From positions 9,920,001-9,984,000 of the forward strand of contig OX637344.1 of the NCBI GenBank assembly GCA_951799405.1: a stretch of DNA of 64,000 nt, read 5' to 3'. Source of the stretch: Agapetus fuscipes (lineage: Eukaryota; Arthropoda; Insecta; Trichoptera; Glossosomatidae). The notes below the pieces were generated by a model. The model saw only the letters and a program-made list of their open reading frames with translations. It did no database searches and was not told the origin of the DNA. Position numbers and translations under genes: made by a program. How positions within the stretch are numbered: the stretch's first letter is position 1; every line of letters starts with the position of its first letter. Positions 34,706 through 45,035 of the stretch are shown here, piece by piece.

Positions 34706-35109
34706 CTCTTTTTCTCTCACCCTGCAGATTCCAGTTATTTGCAATCTCACTCATTTGATCAATTCATGATTTCATCGGGTTTCCCGTTCCACGCTTACCT
34801 TTTTGTCACTCTTGTTGTCAGTCGTTTATCGTCCATTCTTTCTAGATGCACAAAACCATTTCATTGCACTCCTTTGTATTAACTTTCTGTGTCATATTCT
34901 CGTTTATAACGCACTCATTCATAAACCTTACTTAGTAAAAGCTTACACCAAGAAGTAAATAGATTATATTGTATTAGATACATATTTACCTAATACCCAT
35001 GTACCTATCTACTTACAAGTTTGCTTCACGCTACTAGAACAAAACATTTCGTTTAAACACAATCATAGCAGTTCACCAAAGAAATGTATGAAACCCAAAC
35101 CTCTCGCTG

Positions 35110-35340
35110 AATTCGCTGTCTAAGCTACCGTGGATTTTTTGGCAAACGTCATGGTCGCGTTTAAAATAGCAGTTTTTACTTGGGCGTTGGCTGGTTGCCA
35201 TGGTTACCGAGGCTAACATCTCTTGCCCGAATTATCTTTATTACCTCGCCGGTCCTCGTAAACTCTCCGCTAGTGTTTTGGGACAGTGCAGTGGCAGCGA
35301 GAGGAGAGTGAAATTGGTTAGTAGAGATACTGAACAGTAG
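35110..35340. promoter_or_regulatory. GC-richer segment with an X-box (RFX-type) palindrome
   Basis: GTTGCCATGGTTAC (35194-35207; minus strand GTAACCATGGCAAC) fits the RFX X-box, two half-sites around AT. Surrounding sequence is richer in CG than its neighbours. No first exon is recognisable. Confidence 0.3.
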
Positions 35341-35428
35341 GTACAGCGGGTCTCATAAGATTCGGTAGAGTCCAAAAAGTGAACAAAAAAATGGATATAA
35401 TTGAAAACTATGAGTTTGAACCATTGAA

Positions 35429-35500
35429 ACCAAGCTACGCATACAGAGCAACTTCTTGAGGCATTATCCCCGAAGGGTTTCGCATGTGGCGAGTGGAACC
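35429..35500 (-). repeat. SINE-A 3' end fragment
   Basis: CCAAGCTACGCATACAGAGC, CCCCGAAGGGTTTCGCATGT and GGCGAGTGGAACC are the reverse complement of the SINE-A 3' end. Confidence 0.82.
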
Positions 35501-35506
35501 CAACCA

Positions 35507-35640
35507 CTCTCACACTATCGTGTTTAAACATTGCTAGGTATATTATAACTCCACGTGTTTAACGACTTTTTCTTAGCTCAGATGCTTAGAATGTGATTCT
35601 TAGAACAATTTCATTGAAAGGTCATCATTGAAAAAAAAAT
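35507..35640 (+). mobile_element. MITE family D fragment
   Basis: CTCTCACACTATCGTGTTTA and TTTTTCTTAGCTCAGATGCT. It abuts the SINE-A fragment almost directly. Confidence 0.65.
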
Positions 35641-36116
35641 TGAGAAAAGAAAGTCGCAGATTTTTCTGATGTGAGTGAGATGTGAGTTTGATGCATTCCT
35701 GAAAAAAGACGGTTAGGTAGATATTTACGTTCAACAATATTAGTAGTTTGTAATTCAGGTCAGACTGGAAAGCCGCAACGGTAGACAGGAGAAGTTGGAG
35801 GTGAAGACTGATGGAGGCCAAAGAGAGATATGAGCTGTATAGCCCTCGAAGAAGAAGAATTCAGGTATGTATAATTGTTCGAGCGTGGCAGAACTGGTTG
35901 GTAACTAGATACGCCACTGGAATACAATAATGTATAAAGCTCTCCTAGGTGCTACTATGTTACGCTCATGTGCTCTCGGCTGCCTTGCGAGAGCACCGAC
36001 ACTAACTCAAATACTTTCTTTGTGTAAAAACGGTCACCAATGTACCTATCCTTATCTACTAGGAAGGCGCGTGCAATAGATAGAGCCAAAAAAAACCTCA
36101 CATAATAAAATGTTAT

Positions 36117-36153
36117 TTCTTGCTATCCAAGGCAACGAATGTGGCGAGTGGAA
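36117..36153 (-). repeat. SINE-A fragment, inverted
   Basis: CTTGCTATCCAAGGCAACGA and ATGTGGCGAGTGGAAC. It faces the plus-strand SINE-A part at 36305-36513. Confidence 0.65.
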
Positions 36154-36159
36154 CTATTT

Positions 36160-36275
36160 TTTTTTAGGAACGAGGAAGATCTCCCTCAAGATGGACCGAT
36201 CAAGTGAACAGAGCAGCAGGCACCTCGGTGGTTGGAGCACTGCTGGCAGCGCAGTCAATAGAAAACTGAAGAAGA
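36160..36275 (+). pseudogene. RTE-like retrotransposon C-terminal remnant
   Basis: One frame reads ERGR...RWTDQVNRAAGTSVV and continues to SIEN before a stop, matching the RGRPxxRWTD(D/Q)(I/V) motif that ends many RTE/CR1-type proteins. Confidence 0.6.
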
Positions 36276-36304
36276 GGTTGGTTGCTTCCACACGGGTCGC
36301 AACC

Positions 36305-36513
36305 CTCAGCAAAGGCAAGGTTTACTCAGCTTTCACAAGAAATGAGTACCAGCCTCTCAGGAGCTGGGAAACCCTCACTTTAACTGAAGTGGTTGACGTT
36401 CCCTTACATGCTCTCCTTACTGGTAAAAATTAATAGTTTCCACTCGCCACATGCGATCCCTTGGGGGAAAACGCGGTAAGAATTTGCACTATACCTACCT
36501 ATGTGTAGCTTAG
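36305..36513 (+). repeat. SINE-A, 5' truncated
   Basis: GGTTTACTCAGCTTTCACAA, GAGTACCAGCCTCTCAGGAG, CCACTCGCCACATGCGATCC, ending at TATGTGTAGCTTAG. Confidence 0.9.
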
Positions 36514-36519
36514 AAGCTT

Positions 36520-36715
36520 GTTTTCTCTCCTCTCACCAGGGCCCCCGGTAGGCTTGATCCTCGCCTGCCTCTGCAAGGTAGTGATTATGAAAGCGCACTG
36601 GGTGCACTCGCCGCCGCACTTTTGTGGGGTTTCAGGGTAAACTGCACTTGTATGTTTACAACACCAGCGGACTCGCCTGTCCACACCTCGCAGCACGCAA
36701 CCAACTTAATGAAAT
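36520..36715 (-). other. GC-rich segment with a Cys-rich minus-strand frame
   Basis: The 65-codon minus-strand frame contains CC-H...CGGECTQC-like clustered cysteines. It is unlike the surrounding AT-rich sequence. It may be a decayed zinc-finger piece of a mobile element; no family is recognised. Confidence 0.25.
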
Positions 36716-36771
36716 TAAAATAAAATACCTACCTACCTACATACCTACCCAGCTAAATACCTAAATTTAAT

Positions 36772-36813
36772 GTTCCTTGACTGATAGGTTGGTATGAGGC
36801 TGACCACCCATAC
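36772..36813 (+). repeat. Family C 5' end fragment
   Basis: TTCCTTGACTGATAGGTTGG and GAGGCTGACCACCCATAC, then unrelated sequence. Confidence 0.85.
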
Positions 36814-36882
36814 GTTTCGCATAGGTACCTAGCTACTGTAGACATTGAAATATTTTTTCGAAATCGTTTTTCTGTCAACAGA

Positions 36883-37145
36883 GTGAAAGTCCATTTTATT
36901 TTTTAGACATTAAATAGAAAAAACGAAGTTTCAATTCACTTTTATTTTATTTATTATTATTTATTATTTTTTATTATTATATTAACATTTTCGCCTTACA
37001 AAGCATTTTCAGGAGCAGAGTTGTTAATAATTGTAATAATTATGATTATGATTATGACTAAAGATATCTTGTTAGGCGAAAACGTTTGAGCAAAATAAGA
37101 AAATAAAAGTGAATTACAACTTTGCTTTTTTTTCTATTTAATTAA
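36883..37145. repeat. Tail-to-tail inverted pair of an AT-rich repeat
   Basis: CATTTTCGCCTTACAAAGCA on the left and TTAGGCGAAAACGTTTGAGC on the right are inverted relatives; both lead into AATAAAAGTGAATT...AACTTTG-like ends. A third, plus-strand copy is at 61600-61710. Confidence 0.65.
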
Positions 37146-37187
37146 TAAAAAAATTAAAGATTTCGTTTGTATAGTTTTATTCCTGTC

Positions 37188-37430
37188 ATGACGAGTCTGT
37201 GGTCTAGTGGTATCACTTTGGACTCGTGGTTGGAAGGTACAATGTTCGATTCCCGGCGGACCACAAAAAAAAAGATTAAATAATATACTCTTCGCTCATC
37301 ACAGCTGCATCCAGCCTTACAGCAACTGGAACTTGCTTGAGAATTGGAGCTTTCTACAGCAACGTAGGGCTGTTGAGTCGTGATTTTCAAAACAAAAGTG
37401 CTTACAAAAATAATCATCTTAATATTTTTT
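37188..37430 (+). repeat. SINE-B copy
   Basis: GTGGTCTAGTGGTATCACTT, TTCGATTCCCGGCGGACCAC, CCTTACAGCAACTGGAACTT, ending AATAATCATCTTAATATT. Confidence 0.9.
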
Positions 37431-37444
37431 CATTTGGATTGATT

Positions 37445-37640
37445 GAAAACCTTTTTGAGGGGATGATCGAGGATATGAAGGTATGGATGGACCAAATTTT
37501 CGAAATAGCGAATTTATGGGATATCCAGAGTCATAATAAAAGGAGAGCTTGTATGAAAAAGGTTATGGCTCTGGATGAAATGAAAGAAGTATGCAAGGAT
37601 CGAAAGAAATGGCGGTTGATCTGTAATGCTGGCGGTTAAA
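37445..37640 (+). pseudogene. Non-LTR retrotransposon C-terminal remnant
   Basis: The frame to the stop at 37637-37639 ends with ALDEMKEVCKDRKKWRLICN. A near copy of its end (GGCGGTTGATCTGTAATATT) is at 43083-43120 and a minus-strand relative at 10835-10915. Protein fragment only. Confidence 0.55.
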
Positions 37641-37677
37641 GCTGAGGCTTTTAAATTTAAAAAAATATGTGTTGTAG

Positions 37678-37700
37678 TTTTTTTTTTTTTTTTTTTTTTT
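37678..37700 (+). repeat. Poly-T run
   Basis: Twenty-three consecutive T residues directly upstream of the Harbinger-type MITE. Confidence 0.95.
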
Positions 37701-37724
37701 AATTTTTTACTGTTTAATTGCTTA

Positions 37725-38143
37725 GGCCCGGTATTTTGAAGTATCGTAAAGTTAACTAAAATGCAATTTTAGTTAAATCATCATAATATTTCACTCACCG
37801 AATTTCGGCAGTAAATATTTAGTAACTTTAACTTTCGATTTTCAAGATGGCGGCGCTTCACTGACAGCAGCTGTTCTTTTTTAATGTAAGGATACATCAA
37901 AACTGTTGCAAACTGAACATTTTTTGTCTCGTTTTCTAGCTAAATGAAGGTTAGGCATATGATTTTTATGAATAGTTGTTTGTTTTAAAGCTTTTGAATG
38001 GCATTTTTATTATTTTCAAGATTTAGGGGCGTGGCCTCATACTTCGGTAATGTTCGGTTTTAGTTAACTCGAGATTGAGTATTTTGAATGAAAGTTCAAG
38101 TACTAGTTAACTAAAATATTACTACAGTTCAATATACCGGGCC
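37725..38143. mobile_element. PIF/Harbinger-type MITE with TTA target duplication
   Basis: 419 bp bounded by GGCCCGGTATTTTGAA and rc GGCCCGGTATATTGAA, flanked by TTA (37722-37724 and 38144-38146). A 3-bp TWA duplication and GGCC-type ends are hallmarks of the PIF/Harbinger superfamily. No transposase inside. Confidence 0.85.
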
Positions 38144-38190
38144 TTAGAGTTTATTTGTTTTATATATTTGACTGTATTAATTGCTTGTAC

Positions 38191-38448
38191 TCCTTGACTG
38201 ATAGGTTGGTATGCGGCTGACCACCCATACTGTAAAAAATGGTTCACTTTGCCTATGTCACCCCTGCTTCAGGGAAGGTCGGCAAGAGTTGCAGGGCTTA
38301 TGTTCATTTGAGATTGGGTTTTTTATATTGTAGGTCCACATGCAGCATGTGTAAGCGCGAAATTATGCATGTCTGCTTGTGGGAATGCATTTAATATGAA
38401 TCTCAAATGATACATATCTTTGCAGCTTAGATTTAGATTAGATTTAGA
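38191..38448 (+). repeat. Family C element, full length, GATTTA-tail type
   Basis: TCCTTGACTGATAGGTTGGT to CTTTGCAGCTTAGATTTAGA. It has GTAGGTCCACATGCAGCATG in place of GTAGGTTCACATGAGG, the diagnostic of the second subfamily. Confidence 0.93.
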
Positions 38449-38578
38449 TCGAGAGGATAAACGTCTAAGAACGGCCCCGGCGAGAGTTCCTATTGGATAT
38501 ATTGGCAGATTAGTGTTTATTTAACATTGCTGAAATTCAAGGGCATTCGAAGGTGACATTTATCACCCTAAGCTTAGC

Positions 38579-38764
38579 TAAGATATACTCAGCCTTCACA
38601 AAAAAGTAGGTACCTACCTCAAACCAGTCATTTCGGGAGCAGGGAAACAAGTGAAGTGCGCCCCTTATGTAGATACCTACCTACCTGCGAAAATAAATAA
38701 ATATAAAATGTTCCAAGCGTCACATGCCTTCCCATCAAGAACAGAGCGATAAGAAGTTGCACTT
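38579..38764 (+). repeat. SINE-A body fragment
   Basis: TACTCAGCCTTCACAAAAAA, GCGAAAATAAATAAATA, CAAGCGTCACATGCCTTCCC, GATAAGAAGTTGCACT. Confidence 0.75.
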
Positions 38765-38904
38765 TATCTTATTTACTTCTTTGACCTCCTAATTCATAAA
38801 AAGGTTTTAATCTTTAAACCAGTATAAATTCAGATTTCCCATACCAATAAGCTGGTTCATCTTTGGTTTTGGGTTCAACCAATCTAATGAATCAGACCGA
38901 ATAT

Positions 38905-39139
38905 GTTTAAGGAAAAACTGAATAAGTGGCATATTAAGCTTACATGGGTTTCTCAGAGAAATGCACCTTTTTTCCTATTTGCTACGATTTTTTATATTTT
39001 CCTATTTTCTTCTGTAGTTTGTAAATTGTATTAGTGGACCTAACTGAGAAGTTACACCCAATAAAATGTTTAATGTACCTAACGATTTCTCAAATCAGTG
39101 AATCAGCACTTATTCCGTTTTACCTTTAAGGTGGAGATT
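38905..39139 (+). mobile_element. MITE family M1
   Basis: Left end TTTAAGGAAAAACTGAATAA and right end CACTTATTCCGTTTTACCTT are inverted repeats. Interior shared with 51299-51523 (ACATGGGTTTCT, CAAATCAGTGAATCAG). Confidence 0.8.
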
Positions 39140-39299
39140 TATGTAAAAAAGGTAAGTAGGTAGGTACCTATTTTTTTATAGGTTTCAACAGTGGAATTCA
39201 GAGATAATAGTTTACAGAGATTAACAACCGGTGAAAGGGAATTTTTCATAAGAACAAAAAAAATTATGAACCTTTAATGAAATCTAATTTCTTCATGAT

Positions 39300-39850
39300 G
39301 ATGGATGATTTCTTTCCGGTGGCGCCGTTTAATGATCACAGACCATCTCAAGGGCGCCGTGGCTCTTCGAAAACAGCATTTTCTTAAGTCCTCTTCTGAA
39401 AGCGATGGTGGGCTGGTCAGAGCGAAGGTCGACAGGCAGCTTTTTCCCGGCAACTGGCCCAGCTACCCCAAAGCTCCTGTCCGCAAAATTGGATGTATTT
39501 GCTCTTATTGGTTCTATGATCCTTTTGACAGCATTAAGAGGCAGACCGCAGTGGTCGACTTGTAGCGACGTCAGCAGGACATAGTTCAGCGAGACATAGG
39601 GGTGCCGTAGGTACCCTTGGGACTGTGAGACATACTCTCAACTCTCTCACGGACCCTCAGCCAGTGCAGCTCACGCAGCAGCGGGGAGATGAGGCAGTAT
39701 TTATCCTTTTTGTATATTATCCTGGCAGCAGCGTTGAAGACCATCTGCAGATGATCAAAAAGCTTTTGGGGTAGCCCATACAATCTTAGTTGAGATTTTT
39801 CCCTAAATATTATGTTCAGATTTTTTAAATGTAGATTGTAGAACATCTTT
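39300..39850 (-). pseudogene. L2/CR1-like non-LTR reverse transcriptase C-terminal remnant
   Basis: The minus-strand frame 39586-39846 contains YGLPQKLFDHLQMVFNAAAR and LLRELHWLRVRERV, the thumb region of CR1/L2 reverse transcriptases. After a frame break it continues with NFADRSFGVAGPVAG and AFRRGLKKMLFS. Rearranged and frame-broken. Confidence 0.82.
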
Positions 39851-39949
39851 TGTTAAAAAAATCATAGTTAGAAATGCACATTATCCTTATTATTTATTTT
39901 TGTAGATATATTTCTAGGAATATTTGCTGTATGAAAAAAAAAAAAAAAA

Positions 39950-40240
39950 AACAAAAATCGCAGCAGCCCTGCGGATCGGAACCCGGCATGGCGCCGTAGG
40001 ACGCGACAGTGAAGCATAATTTATTACCGGCGAGCGCCTTCTATCTGGTGGCACTGCCATCTCGCGGCCGGCAAAACAACAAAATAAAAATCACTCTATT
40101 GTGATGCCAGTGCGCACAAGAAAAAAAATCAACTCCCGCGCAGTTCCCCGAAGATCTACAGATCCCACAGGGGGCGGAGCTTGCCTGTGATTGGCCAAGG
40201 GGCGGGGCCAGACATGCGCCCGCGCATACTTTTGTGTTTT
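39950..40240. promoter_or_regulatory. GC-rich island with CTCF-like and CCAAT/GC-box motifs
   Basis: CCGCGAGATGGCAGTG on the minus strand (40052-40067) resembles the CTCF core; CTATCTGGTGGCAC lies beside it. GATTGGCCAAGG (40189-40200) and two GGGCGG boxes (40172, 40200) follow. About 11 kb upstream of the omb promoter candidate. Confidence 0.35.
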
Positions 40241-40504
40241 GATTTTGTTTTCTCGTTATTTGGATCGACGCTCAGTAAAAATAGGCTCGGTATGCGGTGT
40301 ATGAGGAATAATGAGATACTCGCCTTGGAAATAATTTCTGTCTATTGTGAGTTTATCTATATAGATAGGTAGATCATTATATGTACGAGTACCTATACAT
40401 ATTTATTAAAGAATACCTAAAGACAATGGAAGGAATTTACATAAATGATTTCTTTATTATTATCTATGCATTTAGTGGCCTTGAAAACTATGCAAGAAGA
40501 GTAA

Positions 40505-41476
40505 CCCCCGTATTCATGACCAATACTGCCTCAAGTAACAATACTTACCTAAGTCAAGCGCTACACTTGCTCAAGGGTCGACATTCTGGAGCGTTTTGTT
40601 TCACAAAGAACACTAAAGCAGTACCTAATCAGCCTAGTGCCCAACATGGAGATGTACGGCCAGTCATTGGCTCTCGAAAAAACCCAGCTCTGTAATTGGT
40701 CATTACCTTCGACCAATATTCGGCGTACTTCATTCTTATCATTGCCGCTTCTTTCAAATTTCAATGACATTTGAGCTGTTGAACTTGACAAATTGAAGAA
40801 ATATCAATGTCATATTTTGAGCTGTGCATAAAACTTGACAATCGAAGAAAGTTTTGGCTTTGTTAAACCGTCAATGAGCAACGGAAAGACTGTATACAAA
40901 ACGACGCATTTTTTCAATCTAAAACGCCTTCTAAATTCTTCCTCGTCGTAATACGTAAATGGGTCTTTACTGTCTCTGATATATTTTCTTGGGACACTAT
41001 TTTTGGTCAAAACAATGTTTTTATACTCGTTAAAATCATCTTAATCGTAAGAATTCATTATTTTATGTAAATAATTCACAACCAAACAAAAAATGTGCTG
41101 ATGAAATGCGGCGGAATATTTTGACAGTTCATCCGTCATTGCAGTATGGTCCTAGACCATACCGGAGAACAAACCCAATTCTGATGGTCAAGCAATGTTA
41201 ATATGCTCGTCAAAACAATGTTAATACACTCTTAAAAATCGTTTTCTACGTAAGAGTTCTTTTTTTCATGTAAATTCACAATCGAACAAAAAATGTGATA
41301 ACAATTAAATACGAAGGAATATGCAATATACCTGCCGACCTTACTTACCCAAGCGCTAGTATTTAGAGACCCCTAGCGCTGCTTTTACCCTAAGTATTGT
41401 TTCTGAAACGAATTTCGCCAATCTGACAGCTAGCGCGCCCTATGATAAGTGCTAGTAGGATTCATGAATACGGGGG
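40505..41476 (-). mobile_element. PIF/Harbinger element, defective, with TAA target duplication
   Basis: 972 bp bounded by perfect 15-bp inverted repeats CCCCCGTATTCATGA and flanked by TAA (40502-40504, 41477-41479). It encloses a transposase N-terminal remnant on the minus strand and an internal duplication (about 41006-41125 and 41187-41325). Confidence 0.88.
40810..41010 (-). pseudogene. Harbinger nuclease N-terminal remnant
   Basis: A 66-codon frame containing RKYIRDSKDPFTYYDEEEF then RRRFRL, the opening typical of insect Harbinger transposase-derived nucleases (short basic start, then D-P-F/L-xxY--EF-xR-R/F). The catalytic DDE domain is missing; the remaining element is too short to hold it. 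Confidence 0.7.
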
Positions 41477-41552
41477 TAAGAGAGCTTATAAAGGTAGACA
41501 TAATGACCAACAACCTACTTACATTACATAAAAATAATAATCTAGTAATAAG

Positions 41553-41783
41553 GATATCTATGTAGGTATATTAACATTCAAAGCTCATATCAAATGCATG
41601 CTCACAAACAATCACGTGTAAGTTCGCGCTTACAAACGCTGAATGTGTACCTACTTACAAATTAAAATACAAACCCTACAAGTTTTTCCGACTTACCCTG
41701 GAACAGGCGTGACATTGACAAAGTAAACCATTTTTTTACAGTTTGGGTGATCAGCCTCATACCAACCTATATGTCAAGGCATA
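41553..41783 (-). repeat. Family C element
   Basis: CACGTGTAAGTTCGCGCTTA, CTGGAACAGGCGTGACATTG, GTGATCAGCCTCATACCAAC. The 3' tail is diverged. Confidence 0.88.
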
Positions 41784-41809
41784 ATACCTATAGATACCTG
41801 TCTATATAT

Positions 41810-42120
41810 GGTCAGTCGGTAGAGCGCTTGCATTCCATGCCGAGAGCTCGGGGTCGAGTCCCACCATATCAGAAATAATGACCCATTTCAGTGTTTTTTT
41901 CAAACGTAAAATGAAATACTGGAAAGGCTTAGTAAGCCTTCACAAGAAATGAGCACCAGGAACGTGAGATGCTGGGAAATCCCTACTTTAACTGAAGTGG
42001 TTGGCGTAAGGCCTGCTCCCTAACCCGTAAACAATATGTTCTACTCGCCACATTCGAGCCCTTCGGGCAGAACGCGGCAAGAATTATACACACTATACCT
42101 ATATGTAGCGTAGTTTCGTT
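41810..42120 (+). repeat. SINE-A copy
   Basis: Head shortened at the A box (GGTCAGTCGGTAGAGCGC), GGGTCGAGTCCCACC B-box region, then body and 3' end ATATGTAGCGTAGTTTCGTT. Confidence 0.92.
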
Positions 42121-43217
42121 TACGTACCTTTTTATCTCAATTCATTCATATCCATCAATTCTTTCATATGTACATTTATTACTCTTTTTATCTCATGCCT
42201 TCACAATATCACTGACTTGATCAAGCTATTCCTTTCTAAGTCTTCATTTTCCCTTCTAGCCTTTTGCATTTCTCCTGTTTTAGTCTTTATTTTTTGCTTG
42301 GAAAAGGCGGTGCAATTGGCATTGCTGTCAAGGTTACCACGATGACATCTCACTTGAGGTCCAGCGTTTTTTCCTAGACCTCGCCAACCAGTGGCGATCA
42401 CCTTGATGAGGCGCAAAGTCTGAAAAAGATGACTTGCTTAACATCACTCAAGCAACTGATTAAAAATGTATTAAACATTTTATTATGTCAGCTTTGAAAG
42501 TTGATGTACAGTCCTGCCAACGAAATGCTTGTTGTGACTCTATAACAATTATGTAGGTAGGTACCCTCTTTTCACACGAGAGGCATTCTGACCGGTTTTT
42601 CTATGTGAAAGCTTTCACACATCCCCATACGCTACTAGACTTTTGACCCGGTAATCCATAGGGCATAGACAAACCGGGCAGAATGCGTCTCAGTTGAAAG
42701 TGTTGTAGATACACGATTATCCGAATCGATTATCCGAACTTCGGTTCACTAAACAGATTGGTTTTGCGCACTTTTAGAAATTCAAAATCATGGACTTCTT
42801 TCATTTCTGTTAATAAATATGTTTTCATATTTAAAATCTGTTTTTATATGTAGGTAAATTGCACATAAAGTATATGTTCTGTTATCTGGAATAATCAATT
42901 TTATGAACTAATCTTGCTCTCCCTAGTAGGTGATACCTACGTATAATCGATGCTCTACTTTATTTTGATAGTTTGGCCAGAGCTTTTACAAAATAACTAT
43001 TAATTGTTATTTTCTATTTTGGGAGCAATAAAGTTATAAAACTCATTCTTGAGTAGGTAATTGTTTTTATATCTGCTACAAAATGGCGGTTGATCTGTAA
43101 TATTGGCGGTTAAAGCTTTCAAATTTAAAATTCTCATTTCCATTGATATTTTGTACATTTTAATATTAAACTTAGTTATTGTTTGTTTTACACAGTTCAA
43201 TGTAACTAATTATTTGT

Positions 43218-43427
43218 GTTACTGTAAAAAATAGTTCACTTTTCCAATGGAAAGGTCTGTAAAAGTTGCAGGGTTATGATCATTTGAAATTTGGTTTGCA
43301 TGTTGTACCTACCTAAGTCCACATGCGGTATGTGCTAACGCAATCTTTCACGTGTCTGCTTGTGGACATTCTTTAAATTTCAGCCTTAGATAAATGTCAA
43401 TTCATCTATGCAACTTAGATTATAGTG
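43218..43427 (+). repeat. Family C element
   Basis: ACTGTAAAAAATAGTTCACT, GTAAAAGTTGCAGGGTTATG, CACGTGTCTGCTTGTGGACA, ATGCAACTTAGATTATAG. Confidence 0.88.
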
Positions 43428-43430
43428 CGT

Positions 43431-43565
43431 TCCTTGACTTATAGGTTGGTATGCGGCTGACCACCCATACTGTAAAAAATGGTTCACTTTGCCAATGTCA
43501 CCCCTGTTTCAGGGAAGGACGGCAAGAGTTATATCTTTGCAGCTTAGATTAGATTAGATTAGATT
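43431..43565 (+). repeat. Family C element with large internal deletion
   Basis: The 5' half runs to GGACGGCAAGAGTT and is joined to ATATCTTTGCAGCTTAGATT and a (GATTA)n tail. It follows the previous copy within 4 bp. Confidence 0.92.
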
Positions 43566-43807
43566 TCAATGTAAGTACCTACACATGCAGCAAGATTAAC
43601 AAATAACACTTGTGTGTGTGCATGGAAAGAGAACCTCGAGAACCTCACACCGCACACGTTAATATATCTCTGTAACATGTATTAAACCGCGCTGAAAGGA
43701 CTGTACCTACGTCTGTACCTAGGTAGCTACTTGAGTTTCCCAATGGTAATTTTGTCACGTTCGTATCGTGCCTTTAAAAGCCTGTTTCATTCATTCGCTA
43801 CTTAGTA

Positions 43808-43945
43808 AATATCTATCAACATGGTAGGTACCTAAATGGTACCTAAGTGGTACCTAAGTACATAAGATCAACTTGTAATTTTAGTACCTACCTACCAACT
43901 TGGTATCTAAGTCCCAACTTGGTACCTAAGTCCCAACTTGGTACC
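43808..43945 (+). repeat. Short tandem repeats around GGTACCTAA
   Basis: AACTTGGTACCTAAGTCCC is repeated three times with minor change (43895-43950), preceded by several GGTACCTAA units. Confidence 0.85.
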
Positions 43946-43976
43946 TAAGTCAGAAGACATGCATTGATATGCACGC

Positions 43977-44278
43977 AAAACGAAACTACACTTCATATAT
44001 AGTGTAACTTCTTGCACCATTTTCCCCGAAAGGGTAGCATGTGGTGAGTGGAACCTATATATTTTTACAGGCTTTACGCCAACTACTTCAGTTGAAGTTT
44101 GAGTACCCAGCTCTTGTCTTATGAAGGCTGAGTAAGCTTTGCCGGTATTTTAGTTTGGGTTTGAAATAAACACCGAAACGGGAAATCGGTTCTGTCACCC
44201 TCGCCTCGGTGGGAAACAAACCCGAGCTTTCGGCATGGAATGCACGTAGGTGCTCTATCAACTGAGCTATCGACCGGA
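43977..44278 (-). repeat. SINE-A, near full length
   Basis: From rc 3' end (ACGAAACTACACTTC) through TTCAGTTGAAGTTTGAG to the head (CGAGCTTTCGGCATGGAATG, CTGAGCTATCGACCGG). An extra GTAGG lies near the A box. Confidence 0.92.
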
Positions 44279-44384
44279 AATTCTTTGCGTTTCCCTCACT
44301 ACTTTTTTTTTTAAGAAATCTTGTGCGCTAGACTCCCTAGATTACAGAGACTCTAGGGGTCTATGACACTTTTTGTAGTGCCGC

Positions 44385-44621
44385 AGAGGTGTTTACGAGC
44401 TTGGTTGTCGCTACAAAGCGCCAATAAAGCAAGACCCAGTTGCTGAAAGGCTTGATGGATATTTTAGTGACCGGTTTTTGTAAAAAATTGTGAAATTTTC
44501 AACCCAGCAAAGAACAAATTTGAAAATATAAATAATATTTTTTTTGTGCTCCTCCGGGATTCGAATCCGCAATCTTCCATTTGCGAGTCCAAAGTGTTGC
44601 CATTGGACTACGGACCGGTAC
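44385..44621 (-). repeat. SINE-B, 3' truncated
   Basis: ACGAGCTTGGTTGTCGCTAC, GCAAGACCCAGTTGCTGAAA, GGGATTCGAATCCGCAATCT, TTGGACTACGGACCGGTAC. Confidence 0.92.
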
Positions 44622-44864
44622 AAGTACTTGTTACCTTAGTATCATCTTAGAACCGATGTCTAAGTTTTTACAGCGTCGTGGGGAGACATCGTCAGTCACA
44701 TCCACGCTGGGCACGATTATGTTAAACTGCAGGTAATCTGCATTGTTGCACTCTCTCCCTGCTGTGGGCTCGGCGTGTGGGATGGCTGGTGAATAACTGA
44801 AAAGAGACTGGTGTGGTGGGGACACATTACAGACATTAACGTGCTGTTATTGTGCAATCAGGTG

Positions 44865-45030
44865 CCTGTTTATTAGGTCGAGGAAACGGGAAGGAAAAAG
44901 ACGAAAAGGAAGACCGAAGACAGATTGGTGACATTGTGAAAGAATGCGAATGTAAGAGAAGGAAATGTGTGAAAAAGGTGATGTATATGAATGAACTGAA
45001 AAAGTTGAAAATGGAGAGTAAGTTGGTTCT
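44865..45030 (+). pseudogene. Retrotransposon C-terminal remnant
   Basis: GRGNGKEKDEKEDRR...IVKEC with KKVMYMNELKKLK resembles the RGRPRRRW...VKE tail of RTE-like proteins. Weak. Confidence 0.3.
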
Positions 45031-45035
45031 TATAC

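Noticed and set aside
39586..39846. Host gene on the minus strand
   Set aside because: The translation is the reverse-transcriptase thumb region of an L2/CR1-type element, frame-broken.
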